A stretch of 64,000 nucleotides of DNA, taken from assembly GCA_030674155.1 (NCBI GenBank), contig CM060325.1, positions 48,314,193 through 48,378,192 on the forward strand, written 5' to 3'. Position 1 is the stretch's first letter. Each line of letters opens with the position of its first letter. The notes below the pieces were generated by a model. It was not told where the DNA came from, made no database searches, and worked only from the letters and a program-made list of their open reading frames with translations. This document shows positions 55,301-63,975 of the stretch, one piece after another. This DNA is from Stramonita haemastoma. Taxonomy: Eukaryota > Mollusca > Gastropoda > Neogastropoda > Muricidae. A program made the translations under genes and the position numbers.

Positions 55301-58300
55301 ATTATTGAACACAGATGTAAATGTCAGCTTAGATCAGTTTGTAAAAGCATTATGTGGGGCTGCTGCATGCATGGTTAGAACAGTTAGAAAAGGTAGAAAA
55401 AAATGTAACGATTGGTTTGATGCTGAATGTGATCAAAAGAAACAAGAAGTTAAGAGATTATTAAAAAGATTTCAACGCTGTAAAACAAATGAGGATAAAA
55501 CAGAAAAAAGACACATGTATACGACCACACGAAAAGAATACATTAATTTAAGAAAAACAAAAGAAAGAGACTTTGACGAAAAGAGATTAGAGAAACTTAA
55601 AGAATCTTCTAAGGATTCAAAAACATTCTGGTCTGTTATAAGATCTGTTAACCGCAAGTCGTTAGTTTATAACGATATAACTATTCAACAATGGTATGAT
55701 CATTTTTTGAAGGTTTTTAATGACTTCAATTGTGCAGAAACACGAGAGAATGTAGATGTGCTACAAGAAGATGAAATGTTTGAACCTTTATTTAACAATC
55801 CTATAACTCAGAATGAGATTTTTGATGCCATTAAACATCTAAAAACAGGAAAAAGTGCTGGTCCTGATAAAATAATTGGAGAAATGCTCAAATACGCAAA
55901 TTCAACTGTAATTTCTTTTCTCATTCAGTTATTTAACCATCTGTTTGAAAGTGGTGCTTTCCCTTTAGAATGGGCAAAGTCAGTAATAATTCCGATTCAT
56001 AAAAAAGGAGATATAAATAATGCAGATAACTATCGTGGAGTAGCTCTAACCAGTATATTAAGTAAACTTTATACTCACATTCTAAATAAGAGATTAACTC
56101 AATGGGCAGATAACGAAGAAAAATTAATTGAAGAGCAAGCGGGCTTTAGAGCAAAGTACAGCACTGTGGATCATATATTTACTCTTTATTCTCTTGTTCA
56201 AAAACATTTGCTTTCCAGTAAAAAAATTATACGTTGCTTTTGTAGACTTTAGAAAGGCCTTCGATTCTGTGAACAGAAATATATTGTGGCATGTACTACG
56301 AAAAAACGGGGTAAATGGTAAACTATATACGGCGCTTAGATCTATTTATAGCTCTGTTTTAGCGTGTGTGCGGGCAGGTAATGAATATTCTGATTTCTTT
56401 GAATGTCCCAAGGGAGTGAAGCAGGGTTGTATTTTAAGCCCACAAATGTTTTCGTTTTTCATAAATGAACTAGCTATTGAGCTATCAAAAAAAGGAAAAC
56501 ACGGTATTCAAATAATTCCAGGAGCAATCGAAGTGTTTTTGTTACTTTTTGCAGATGACATTATTCTTTTGTCTGATACTGTTATCGGTTTACAACACCA
56601 GTTAAATATCTTAAAACAGGAGGCAGATCGTTTTGATTTAACAGTGAATATGGATAAAACAAACATTATTGTTTTTCGAATGGGTGGACATCTATCAGTA
56701 CGCGAGAAATGGTTTTATGGAAATGTTGAAGTCAAAATAGTTAATACGTATAAATATTTAGGAATGATGTTTTCAACAAGACTAAGTCTAAATTTTGCAT
56801 GGCAGGAATCTTGTAGGAAGGGGAAAAAAGGTGTAATAGAAATTTTAAAAACATTACGAAAGCTGAATTCGATAGACTGTTCCCTATTTTGGAAATTATT
56901 TGATACACAGATTGAACCGTTACTTACATACGCTGCAGAAATATGGGGATTATGTGTAAATATACAAATGGAAAAAGTTCATACATTTGCCATGAAACGC
57001 TTTTTAAATGTGCCAATACATTCATCAAATACTGTACTTTATGGGGAAACAGGAAGATATCCCTTATATATAAGAACCTTTGTGAAATGTATTAAGTATT
57101 GGTTAAAGTTGTTGAAACTTCCACAAACACGACTATGCAGACAGTCATACGATATGTTGATTATACAGATGGAGTTGGGTAAGGAGAACTGGGCTTACCA
57201 AGTTAAAAGAGTTTTGTCGGAACATGGCTTTGGGATTGTGTGGATGTCTCAGGAAGTAGGAAATGAGCGTCAGTTTCTTTCAGAATTTAAAGATAGGCTT
57301 ATCTGCTCTTTTAAACAAAACTGGCACTCAGATATGGAAAGTAAAAGTAAATATAGCTGGTTCTTTTCCTTTAAATCTGTCTTTCAAACAGAAAAATAGA
57401 TCAAAATAATCACTGATAAATGGCATAGGATTAATTATACTCGATTCAGGTTAAGAACATTGGGCTTCAATGCTAACAAAAGATGGTTCCAGACTGAGAC
57501 ATCCATACAATTACCATGCCCATTATGTGGTCATAATGTTGATGATGAAATTCATTTTTTGTTTCAATGTAAAGCATATGAAACTGTACGAAGTAAACAT
57601 AATTTTCTAAGTCTGCAATCAGCAGAAATTCAAGATATTGTTTCTATTTTGTCGTCTGAAAATGAACATGTGATTAAAGCTGTAGCTAAGTTTATCGCAG
57701 AGGCACAAAAATTGAGACAAAGACATGTCAGTACCAATTGATTCAATATGTAATGATATATATATATATAGTCACTTTAAAGAGCAATGTATTTTTAAGT
57801 AAGCTTATTCAAAAAGAAAAGGTTAATATCACATATAGTTTGAATGGATGGTCGAATGGATAATTCTTATTGCATTTCAGTTTGATTATTTTCTTTTCTT
57901 TGTATGTTCTAGGTGATTGTACTGATCATACAATTATTTCACTTTTTGTTTACTGTTTCATAAAGTATTGGTGTTACCTCCCTTGTCAAAAGGCCCAGTT
58001 GGGCAATGACAATAAACTGTTAAAGCGTTAAAAAGCGTCTCTCGCATAAAGACATGCACACACACATATACACACAGACACATTCACACAGTCCTTCACA
58101 CTCGTGCATAAAGACACACTTATTCCTCCATCCTGTCACTCTTGTTCCTCACTCTATACATTTTCACATGATTGCATTTTCCAGGCACTGTCGTCAGAGG
58201 TGCTGGAGAGAATGGAACGGAACCGTCGTCTTGCCATGGAGAAAAGAGCGAAGAAGCTGGGGATCCCTGTCACCTCTCTGTCTCAGCAAGGTACTATTGC

Positions 58301-58345
58301 TCAGTGGTTTCCTTCTCTCTCTCTCTCAGTGTCTCTGTCTCTGTG

Positions 58346-58433
<88 letters not shown>

Positions 58434-59749
58434 ACTCTCTCTCTCTCTCTCTCTCATATTTTTTTTGTTCCCAGGCTAGAGCTCCGAGGTTCAGCAATGG
58501 TGAGATTTTTGTATATGCAAGAGGTTTCTCCTCCCTACCATTTAGGTAACCATATTCCGACTTCAGGAATGATGTCTAAACATGACACCTGTGTGCATGC
58601 ATTTAAAAAAAAAAAATTATCATCCATTGCTATAAGCACAAAATGGCCTACTCTTCCAAAGGGTGGGCTTGTTAATTTACAAAGCTGCATACACACGGGG
58701 ACTGGATGTAAAAAAGCACGAGTGCTTATTCCATCATCCTTGATATAAAAGAATAAATAAACACATTTTTAAAAACTTCTTTTTAAAAAAATCAACAGAT
58801 GATCCATTTAGGATGCATAATGCCTTGATTTCCCCAGCTGTACGTTCCAGTATGCCTGAGTGTCACCCCCTTTACTAACAACTATTAACCCTTTTTTTTT
58901 TAACAACTACTAACCTACTATACTGCTGCCTATAGTATTTTTTGTTTAATGTTTGAACCGTGTGGTAAAATTTTGGGCACTGTTTGTCCCGCAGGCAGTC
59001 CAGTAGCCCAGCCTGCCAGCAAAGAAAGAGTAGAGGGAGATGCACCGCCCACAGCCAGCCAGACAGGGCCAGCACAGGACACGCTGATGGAAAACAGTCC
59101 GCAAGTTTCCAGAGACACTTCTGAGACATGTCCGCAACAAGAGTCCATGGAGACTTCAGAGGAACACGCACAGAATTTAAAGGAGACTTCAGAGGAACCT
59201 GCACAGAATTTAAAGGAGTTTTCAGAGGAACGTGCACAGAATTTAAAGGAGACTTCACAGGAACCTGCACAGAATTTAGAGGAGACTTCAGAGGAACCTG
59301 CTCAGAATTTAGAGGAGACTTCAGAGGAATGTATACCAGACCCACGGCCAACTTCTTCAGAAGAGTGTACACAAGGCTCAGAAGAGATGGTGGAAGAACG
59401 AGCGCTAGAGATGATGGAAACTGAGGAAGAACACCTAACACCAGTCTCAAAGGAGACTTCAGATGAACTCATAACACCAGACTCTGACAAGACTTCAGAA
59501 GAACACATAACACCAGTCTCAAACAAGACTTCAGATGAACTCATAACACCAGTCTCAAACGAGACTACAGAAGAACACCTAACACCAGTCTCAAACGAGA
59601 CTACAGAAGAACAAACACTGGAAGGTTCAGCGCAAACTTCAGAGAAAGAAACACCAGAACAGTCACAGACTTTGGAACATGCTCCAGGGGAAAACACAAC
59701 ACCCAATCCTGAGGAGGTTTCAGAGGAGTGTGCACCAGACTTGGCATAG
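46620..59749 (+). CDS. TIPIN: Timeless-interacting protein, TIPIN/Swi3/Csm3 family (eight coding exons)
   Basis: Coding exons: 46620-46767, 47622-47712, 48119-48194, 49565-49687, 50685-50804, 51923-52141, 58185-58290 and 58995-59749. Phases agree throughout, 1638 nt, 545 residues. The ATG has a strong CCATGG context 3 nt after an acceptor. The Swi3 domain spans about residues 65-160: KRPVPKLDSTRLIGERGIP, KLKGKGHEVEDLR, YLEHWGHRLFPKMPFDEVLE, VQTCIKKMRQDMPVL. Exon 7 holds the conserved ERMERNRRLAMEKRAKKLG helix. TIPIN binds Timeless at replication forks and supports checkpoint signalling and fork stability. Human TIPIN has about 300 residues. The excess here is exon 8, acidic and repetitive (11-residue units such as ETSEEPAQNLK). 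A 5.6-kb LINE occupies intron 6. Confidence 0.93.
47131..47154 (+). repeat. G homopolymer run
   Basis: About 24 G in TIPIN intron 1 on the sense strand. Confidence 0.85.
48245..48376 (+). repeat. Family D repeat, 3' part
   Basis: GATGCACTGGGTCTGACTTG, CGCATTTTCACACATGACAG and TGATGACGAAGAAGAAAC match the family D end. Confidence 0.72.
48453..48550 (+). repeat. Family C dispersed repeat
   Basis: Copy with AGCTAGAGCTCTGAGGTACA, CCAATGGTGAGATTTTGC and TTCTTACTTCAGGGGTG. Confidence 0.78.
49204..49483 (-). mobile_element. Family B SINE with target duplication
   Basis: Reverse copy in TIPIN intron 3 ending 81 bp before exon 4, flanked by TACTTGGAAAGT at 49192-49203 and 49484-49495. A short internal deletion removes part of GGGCACAACGCCATAG. 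Confidence 0.95.
50370..50477. repeat. CT then CCCT microsatellite
   Basis: About 34 CT units followed by CCCT/TCCC units, in TIPIN intron 4. Confidence 0.95.
50836..51150 (+). repeat. Family D repeat
   Basis: Starts at a G-run 30 bp after TIPIN exon 5: GCCAGTATAAATAGCATCCC, then CATGCTGAAGTTGGTGTG, ending CTGTCTGGGTGTTCAATG. Confidence 0.85.
51752..51852 (+). repeat. Family C dispersed repeat
   Basis: Copy with AGAGCCCTGAGGCTCACCAA, TAGTGAGATTTTGCTTAGGC and GTAGAGCCACATTCCGAC, about 70 bp before TIPIN exon 6. Confidence 0.8.
52312..52400. repeat. CA then CT microsatellite
   Basis: CA array then CT-rich DNA, immediately before the LINE target site. Confidence 0.94.
52564..54324 (+). CDS. 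LINE ORF1 protein with 2A-type motif
   Basis: 586 residues, ATG at 52564, TAG at 54322-54324. Residues about 50-70 and 112-128 are hydrophobic. DVETNPGP at 138-145 (52975-52998) matches the D(V/I)ExNPGP 2A consensus, which makes ribosomes skip one peptide bond between Gly and Pro and continue. The upstream text LRRLLLSG also fits known 2A contexts. A long coiled coil follows (about 165-285). An RRM-like nucleic-acid-binding region of the L1-ORF1 type comes next, starting SRRDNLRLFGIP and continuing through ARAHRTG and RPMIAKFSRWKDK to about residue 400. The rest is Gly/Ser/Arg-rich with a duplicated DVAHSTTS. Skipping would release a hydrophobic leader of about 144 residues from the RNA-binding protein. 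Such 2A motifs are known in AP-endonuclease LINEs of several invertebrates. Confidence 0.9.
   Translation: MVDLMMWRAAIGMFGAKCQRMSLCYKKMSPDSSRLNGDTVTVTHLTSADVVVGFACCAMLISMVNCLARNFIEFVPSDCAWLKSNTFSKGTAWQEMSAVCDSDSGPACQSGLHVPVILVACCVQQAAFSLRRLLLSGDVETNPGPNTDGQKDAEDRTESQMITPIEASDLMNCIMQNIQQQFSEQTCVIRNDLGEIKNELRQVKQQCEEINLRCDRLEREQKELTGTVTDITQDIHQLFEERNEDREDMQGLNDTIKDLKSEIEQLKTDTDRLEDFSRRDNLRLFGIPQQTVRESHDSCAQSVIDVLNRVDDHKTWTVDDIARAHRTGQARDGQPRPMIAKFSRWKDKMNILTGKDLRQKLQDEGVRVANDLTRAQAQMVAAARREGKRAYFHRGQMVIGPSLPDPRSYAEVVESGGAQQSSTPVPFSQPSGNSPFLTGRGGVTSEGRTTPGSGQKTTSGRPPSPPSSASVARAARDQRGSDDIGGSAGGRYHSDHGATPRGERHSSATVGGGSPRCDVAHSTTSDVAHSTTSDGRAARDGPLSYQQTGMRDFLRNPPRKSSARGKVPSDNKNSRRSQRPSSLRKS
54325..57741 (+). 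pseudogene. LINE ORF2: endonuclease and reverse transcriptase, interrupted
   Basis: The coding text continues in ORF1's frame directly after its TAG: NYNVENLYSKLRD and FDFVCLTETFLD open the AP-type endonuclease. A one-base break falls in an A-run near 54585. The endonuclease continues with MIIGDLNSRTG and SVIDYFLVP, then YSWHLPV, where SDH is expected. The reverse transcriptase begins near 55830 (KTGKSAGPDKI, IIPIHKKGDINNADNYRGVA, EEQAGFRAKYSTVDHI). A second one-base break falls in an A-run near 56222. VDFRKAFDSVNR, GVKQGCILSP and the catalytic FADD (about 56548-56559) follow. TAG at 57397-57399 interrupts the C-terminal part, which ends in CPLCGHNVDDEIHFLFQC. ORF2 nicks the target and reverse-transcribes the element RNA. 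Confidence 0.9.
58310..58455. repeat. CT microsatellite
   Basis: A long CT array just after TIPIN exon 7. Confidence 0.95.
58470..58578 (+). repeat. Family C dispersed repeat
   Basis: Copy with GCTAGAGCTCCGAGGTTCAG, CAATGGTGAGATTTTTG, ACCATATTCCGACTTCAGG. Confidence 0.8.
58600..58768 (+). mobile_element. Family A SINE, 3' half
   Basis: AAAATGGCCTACTCTTCCAA, ACACGGGGACTGGATGTAAA, TTATTCCATCATCCTTGATA and AAAAGAATAAATAAAC. Confidence 0.82.
59155..59640 (+). repeat. Coding minisatellite in TIPIN exon 8
   Basis: 33-bp units in frame with TIPIN. Six units of the type ACTTCAGAGGAACCTGCACA(GAATTTAAAGGAG) lie at about 59150-59345. A second group with ...ACACCAGTCTCAAACGAG... lies at about 59430-59615. 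They encode ETSEEPAQNLK-like and KTSEEHITPVSN-like repeats. Confidence 0.92.
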
Positions 59750-60045
59750 GCTTCAGAATTTACACCAGGCATGAAGATTGCAGGAGAATGTACGTGTTTG
59801 TTTGTGTGCGTGTGTGCACATTCGAATTTGTTAAAATTATTGTTGTTGATTGCTTGTGTCCTGTATAGGTCGAATGCAAACACTTTGATTTGATTTTTTG
59901 CAAGAAATGGCGCTATATAAATTCCATGTATTATTATTGTTATTATTATTATTATTATTTGGAGGAGGCTTCAGAAGAAAAAGGAACAGCAGACTCTGAC
60001 CAGACTTCAGAACAACAAACCCTGCAAGGTGCTAAGGACGTATAG
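59750..60045 (+). pseudogene. Relic of a longer TIPIN C-terminus, split by an insertion
   Basis: After TAG (59747-59749) the same frame stays open for ASEFTPGMKIAGEC. A stretch of about 170 bp then intervenes, ending GCGCTATATAAATTCCATGT plus an ATT array, a common LINE/SINE 3' tail. From about 59959 repeat-like text resumes (LEEASEEKGTADSDQTSEQQ then TLQGAKDV) and ends in its own TAG. This suggests that the coding repeat once extended further. Confidence 0.55.
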
Positions 60046-60434
60046 GAAGAAGAAATATAAGACTTTATCCTGTAATTTCATATCCAACACATGTAGCAGA
60101 CATTGTGAACACTTTGAGAGACATACACCAGACAAGATGAAAACTAAAGGTGGTTCTACATCTGATACAAAGAAAAAATTCAGTCAGCTAAGGCTGCACA
60201 AGGTGGATTGTTGACTGTTTTGTAAAAAAATATATATGCAGAATGTTGTTTCTTATATATGGAGACACACTCAAATGATGTTAAGTCTTGGGTCACAATG
60301 AGTATGTACTGTGATCTTGCTTATGCTAGCAGGTGTTTGCAGTAAAGGAGCATGTATGTATGTAATATACTCGCTGATTGTGTGGTCTGTGATGGAATGT
60401 CATCAGAACAATGTACTTCGTTGTTGTTTTTTTA

Positions 60435-60534
60435 TTCCTCGACTAGAACTCCAAGGTTCACTGATGGTAAGATTTTGCATGTGTGATCATTACTACCTGC
60501 GATTAAGGTAGTCGCATTCCGACTTAGGGGATGA
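60435..60534 (+). repeat. Family C dispersed repeat
   Basis: CTCGACTAGAACTCCAAGG, TTCACTGATGGTAAGATTTT, AGGTAGTCGCATTCCGAC, TTAGGGGATGA. Confidence 0.78.
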
Positions 60535-61420
60535 ACTTGATTCAGTTTTGGACAGATGTTAATGGTAATGATTTTTTTTTTTTGTTTGTTTTTTTAATGG
60601 TAATGATTGTTATTGATAACAAGAATTTAGATTGTCCTTGTATCTATACCTTCATGGTGATGTTTGGTTGGAAAAAAACAGATTAAACAAAAAGTATTCC
60701 TTTTTTTTTTACATCATTTTTGGCCCATGCCAAAAGGTTGTTTTTTTTATCAGTTTTTGATGTAAGTTAAGTGCCAAATTCTAGATTAAAATGTTTGAAT
60801 GTTTAAATTTAGATATAGACAAGATTGCAATGTGTGTCTTACATTGAGTGAAGAATTTGAACTATGTTGTTTTGGGGTGGGTGTGTGAGAGAGTGAGACT
60901 ATATTGCAATATATGTGTATTACATTGAATGAGAAATTTGAACTAAATTGTTTTGGATGTGTGTTTTTGAGAGTTTAAGTTTCAAATCGGTTAATCTTTT
61001 GTGAACTGTTGCATGTGCATGAATGCTTTCTTTATTGCAAGTGCTTTGATTTGTTTGCATTATAAAGGTTCAGCGCTATATAAATTCCATATGTTATTAT
61101 TTTGGGGAGACATAAAATTGATAATGACATTGACTGACTTGAGTGTGTAAAAACAGAAGGTTATATGTATGCAAGTTTCAGATGTTATGAACGAAAGTGG
61201 AAATGTGTGCTCACTTTTGCATTGAAGGCTATATTCTTGAAATAACAAGATTAAAAAGAAAACAGTCTAACTTTGTTCAGTGTACAGCAAGGGGTATGAC
61301 TGATGACTCTTCCTGTTCTTTTTCTGGTTACTCTTATGCGTACGCACACAGACGCACACACACACTCACAAACTCATGAATTTGGCTGTACACATCATAC
61401 ACAAAAACAGAGACTACTGA
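60535..61420. other. Non-genic stretch downstream of TIPIN
   Basis: AT-rich. A GCGCTATATAAATTCCATAT tail at about 61070-61100 resembles the 3' end of a LINE/SINE already seen near 59920. Two diverged direct repeats near 60810-60990 share TTGCAATGTGTGTCTTACAT and GAATTTGAACTA. No exon is seen; it may include TIPIN 3' UTR. Confidence 0.45.
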
Positions 61421-61438
61421 ACGGTGATACTTTCAATC

Positions 61439-61531
61439 ATGTCAGAAAAATTGAATCAGGGAGGTGATACTGTCTTGGCTCAAGTGTACAAGAGGGCAGA
61501 TAGGAAAAAAAGCCCTTTTCTTGTTCTGCAA
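61439..61531 (+). CDS. Possible first coding exon of an unknown gene
   Basis: ATG at 61439 followed by MSEKLNQGGDTVLAQVYKRA and DRKKSPFLVLQ, then a strong donor GTAAGA at 61532. It reads like protein, and the following 25-bp tandem repeat would be intronic. No downstream exon is visible in this window, so this is speculative. Confidence 0.22.
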
Positions 61532-61610
61532 GTAAGAAAAGGTAATTCTGTTTTCATTTCACTATTATATGTGTGCCTTCATTCTGACAGTTTGCCTCTG
61601 CTATCAGGAG

Positions 61611-61787
61611 TTGGCACAGAGATTCATATCATTGGTTGGCACAGAGATTCATATCAGTGGTTGGCACAGAGATTCATATCAGTGGTTGGCACAGAGATTC
61701 ATATCATTGGTTGGCACAGAGATTCATATCATTGGTTGGCACAGAGATTCATATCAGTGGTTGGCACAGAGATTCATATCAGTGGTT
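61611..61787. repeat. 25-bp tandem repeat, seven units
   Basis: Units of TTGGCACAGAGATTCATATC plus A(T/G)TGG start at 61611, 61636, 61661, 61686, 61711, 61736 and 61761. The only variation is one T/G position, in a non-alternating pattern. All three plus frames stay open through it. Confidence 0.97.
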
Positions 61788-62029
61788 TACCATTGCCTAC
61801 TGATATTAGCCCTCTTCTGTTAGCGTTACTTGGGTGAAATTACAGGGAGGTAGGATTTGGATTTGGAGTAGCCTATACAATGTCAAAGCAGTGTCGGCCC
61901 CCAGTTACCAGCCTAAGCCCAGTCCATCAGAAAAGTAACCCTAATATTTCAAGACTGAAAGCTTAACTCTTTATTCTTTTTCTTTTATATCGAGGATAAT
62001 CGAGTTAATTTGTTAATGAATTAACAAAT
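61788..62029. other. Non-genic stretch
   Basis: No gene seen. TTTATATCGAGGATAATCG near 61982 is a family A tail remnant, followed by a small palindrome, GTTAATTTGTTAATGAATTAAC. Confidence 0.45.
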
Positions 62030-62175
62030 TTATTAGTGGTCTGGGAGGGAGGGCTACAGGAGATTGTAGCTCTCAGCAGAGACGGAGAAAGATGGCGAAC
62101 CCCGGTAGAATTGCATAGAGCTCCTACAGATGATGACAGACAGCAGCAATGGAGACAATCAAGTTGATCAAGATT
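62030..62175 (+). pseudogene. LINE ORF2 C-terminal relic
   Basis: GTCTGGGAGGGAGGGCTACA and AGACGGAGAAAGATGGCGAA correspond to the W(S/T)GLEGYRRL and DRERWRTL motifs of LINE C-termini, with frameshifts. Related to the relic at 22085. Confidence 0.55.
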
Positions 62176-62344
62176 CAACTTTTGTATCCCCTAAAGTCGG
62201 AGTATACCTGCCTTTATGGCAGGGTTCTTGAAAACAGCCATGCAATGGACACTAAAGCCAAGTGACTGAGACTGCTTGACTTCAATCTTGTGGGCTCATG
62301 ATATCTTGGGTTGAAATCTCAGGGCGTCTGGTGAATTTAAGGAT

Positions 62345-62595
62345 GGGAGTGTTTACCATCTCCCAGGTCAACTTGAAGTGCAGACCTGCCGGAGCCTTCA
62401 TTTCTTGTATGTGTATACATAAGTTGACATCAGTGCATACTTCACTCCCCCCAAAAGTCAGGATGAGACTATAAACCGAGGTCCTGTGTGTGAACGCTTG
62501 CAGAACATCTCGCGCACTCGTTAAAACCCATTCCGCGTTTTGGAAGAGTAGGCCGGTGGGAACTGATGACAAAATGTATAAAACAGCATACTGTC
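62345..62595 (+). mobile_element. Diverged family A SINE
   Basis: The body is recognisable from CAACTTGAAGTGCAGACC onward: AGTCAGGATGAGACTATAAA, CCGAGGTCCTGTGTGTGAAC, GCAGAACATCTCGCGCACTC, GGAAGAGTAGGCCGGTGGGA. The tail is lost. Confidence 0.65.
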
Positions 62596-62599
62596 CATT

Positions 62600-63295
62600 T
62601 TTGAGCTTACCATTAGCCTGAAGAAAATACAAGTCATGGGACAGGATGTTGACTCTCACCCAACCATCAGCATCTATGACCATAAACTAGATGTCGACCA
62701 TGACTTCATGTATCTGGGCTCAACTCTCTCAGACACCCCCTCACTTGATTCAGAGCTCAACAAGCCTATAAATTTGCAAAGCAGTACCACCATCACCAGA
62801 CTAACAAAAAAAGCATGGAACAACTGTGAGCTGACTAAGCACACAAAGATCCAGATCTAGAGAGCGTATGGAGCACCTTTCTGTATGCCAGCGAATCCTG
62901 GACCATGGACTTTGCGTATCTGACAAGAGCGAAAGCTCAATGCTTTTCACATGCGCTGCCTCCGATGCATCCTGAACATCACCTGGGAGGAGAAGGTCCC
63001 AAACAGCAGTGTCCCAGAAAGAGCTGGATGTAGACCTACCAACATGTACAACCTGCTGAAACAGACAAATGCGCTGGCTCGGCTATCTCTTGCGCATGGA
63101 CAATGGATGGATCCCTAAAGACCTCCTCTATGGTGAGCTTGTGCAGGGAAAACGTCCCACAGGCAGACTACAGCTGCGATTCAAAGGCTTGTGCAAGAGT
63201 GACGTATAGGCCTAAGTCCTGAACATCAACCAGAACAACTGGGAAGTAGCAGGCCTCGAAGGTCAGCCTGGAGATATACTGCAGCGATGCAATCT
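62600..63295 (+). pseudogene. Decayed LINE ORF2, region after the reverse transcriptase
   Basis: Frame-broken text includes KKIQVMGQDVDSHP, DHDFMYLGSTLSDTPSLDSE, then LYASESWT, RCLRCILNITW, MRWLGYLLRMDNGWIPKDLL and GKRPTGRLQLRFKGLCK. These motifs are diagnostic of the ORF2 segment downstream of the RT active site in a common invertebrate LINE group. Several stops and frameshifts are present. The catalytic FADD part is not present. Confidence 0.82.
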
Positions 63296-63300
63296 AAAAG

Positions 63301-63304
<4 letters not shown>

Positions 63305-63378
<74 letters not shown>

Positions 63379-63382
63379 TAAT
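63305..63382. repeat. CT microsatellite
   Basis: About 36 CT units just 5' of a SINE head. Confidence 0.96.
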
Positions 63383-63388
63383 CAAAAG

Positions 63389-63735
63389 GGGGACAGGATA
63401 GCCTAGTGGTCAGAACATTGCGCTCGCAATTTGATGACCCGGGTTCGATTCCCGTTCGAGGAGATTTTTATCCTGGAGTTAACATCAGTGCTGATTCCTC
63501 TCTCCCCCAAAGTCCTTCGGATAAGACTATAAACCGAGGCCCCGTGTGTGAACGCACGCAGAACATCTTGCGCACACGTTAAATCCTGCTCCGCGTTTCG
63601 TAAGAGTAGGCCGTCGTGTGCCGGTGGGAACAGATGACATTTACAAAACTGCATACACATGGGGACAGGAAGTAAAAAAGCACAAGAGTGCTTATCCCAT
63701 TATCCTCGATATAAAAGAACAAATTAAATAAATAA
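63389..63735 (+). mobile_element. Family A tRNA-derived SINE, full length
   Basis: The head GGATAGCCTAGTGGTCAG (A-box-like) and GGGTTCGATTCCCG (B-box-like) are about 35 bp apart. The body and the ATTATCCTCGATATAAAAGA tail plus TAAATAAATAAA follow. It is the best sense-strand copy for defining the family. Confidence 0.93.
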
Positions 63736-63887
63736 AAAATCAATGCATCTGTTTTTACATGCACGTTTAGGTCAGCTGGGGATCATATGTTTGTTGAATA
63801 CATATTTTGTCTCCTTTTGTTTAGATAATTATAATCAATGTACCTGTTTTGATAGAATTGTTGGGCCAGTTGGTGATTATGTGTTTG

Positions 63888-63888
<1 letters not shown>

Positions 63889-63936
<48 letters not shown>

Positions 63937-63944
63937 AATATATG

Positions 63945-63975
<31 letters not shown>
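63889..63975. repeat. AT then GT microsatellite
   Basis: An AT array with a small TATATTATATATATAATATA palindrome, then a GT array near the window end. Confidence 0.93.

Larger units (their letters stand above)
52415..58037 (+). mobile_element. Full-length 5.6-kb non-LTR retrotransposon
   Basis: Flanked by a perfect 14-bp target duplication, TCTCTCGCATAAAG, at 52401-52414 and 58038-58051. It starts with GGGGGG and ends with short TTAAA/GCG repeats after ACAATAAACTG, the simple tail style of CR1-like elements. Layout: 5' UTR of about 150 bp, ORF1 with a 2A-type motif, coiled coil and RRM-like domain, then ORF2 with AP endonuclease, reverse transcriptase and a C-terminal Cys/His knuckle. It is inserted in sense orientation in TIPIN intron 6. 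Two frameshifts and in-frame TAG codons interrupt ORF2, so this copy looks inactive unless the breaks are assembly errors or recoded. Confidence 0.95.

Noticed and set aside
63395..63465. tRNA gene in the SINE heads (also at 21069, 42071 and 15740)
   Set aside because: A- and B-box-like elements are present, but the copies are fused to long SINE bodies and flanked by target duplications, so they are tRNA-derived SINEs rather than tRNA genes.
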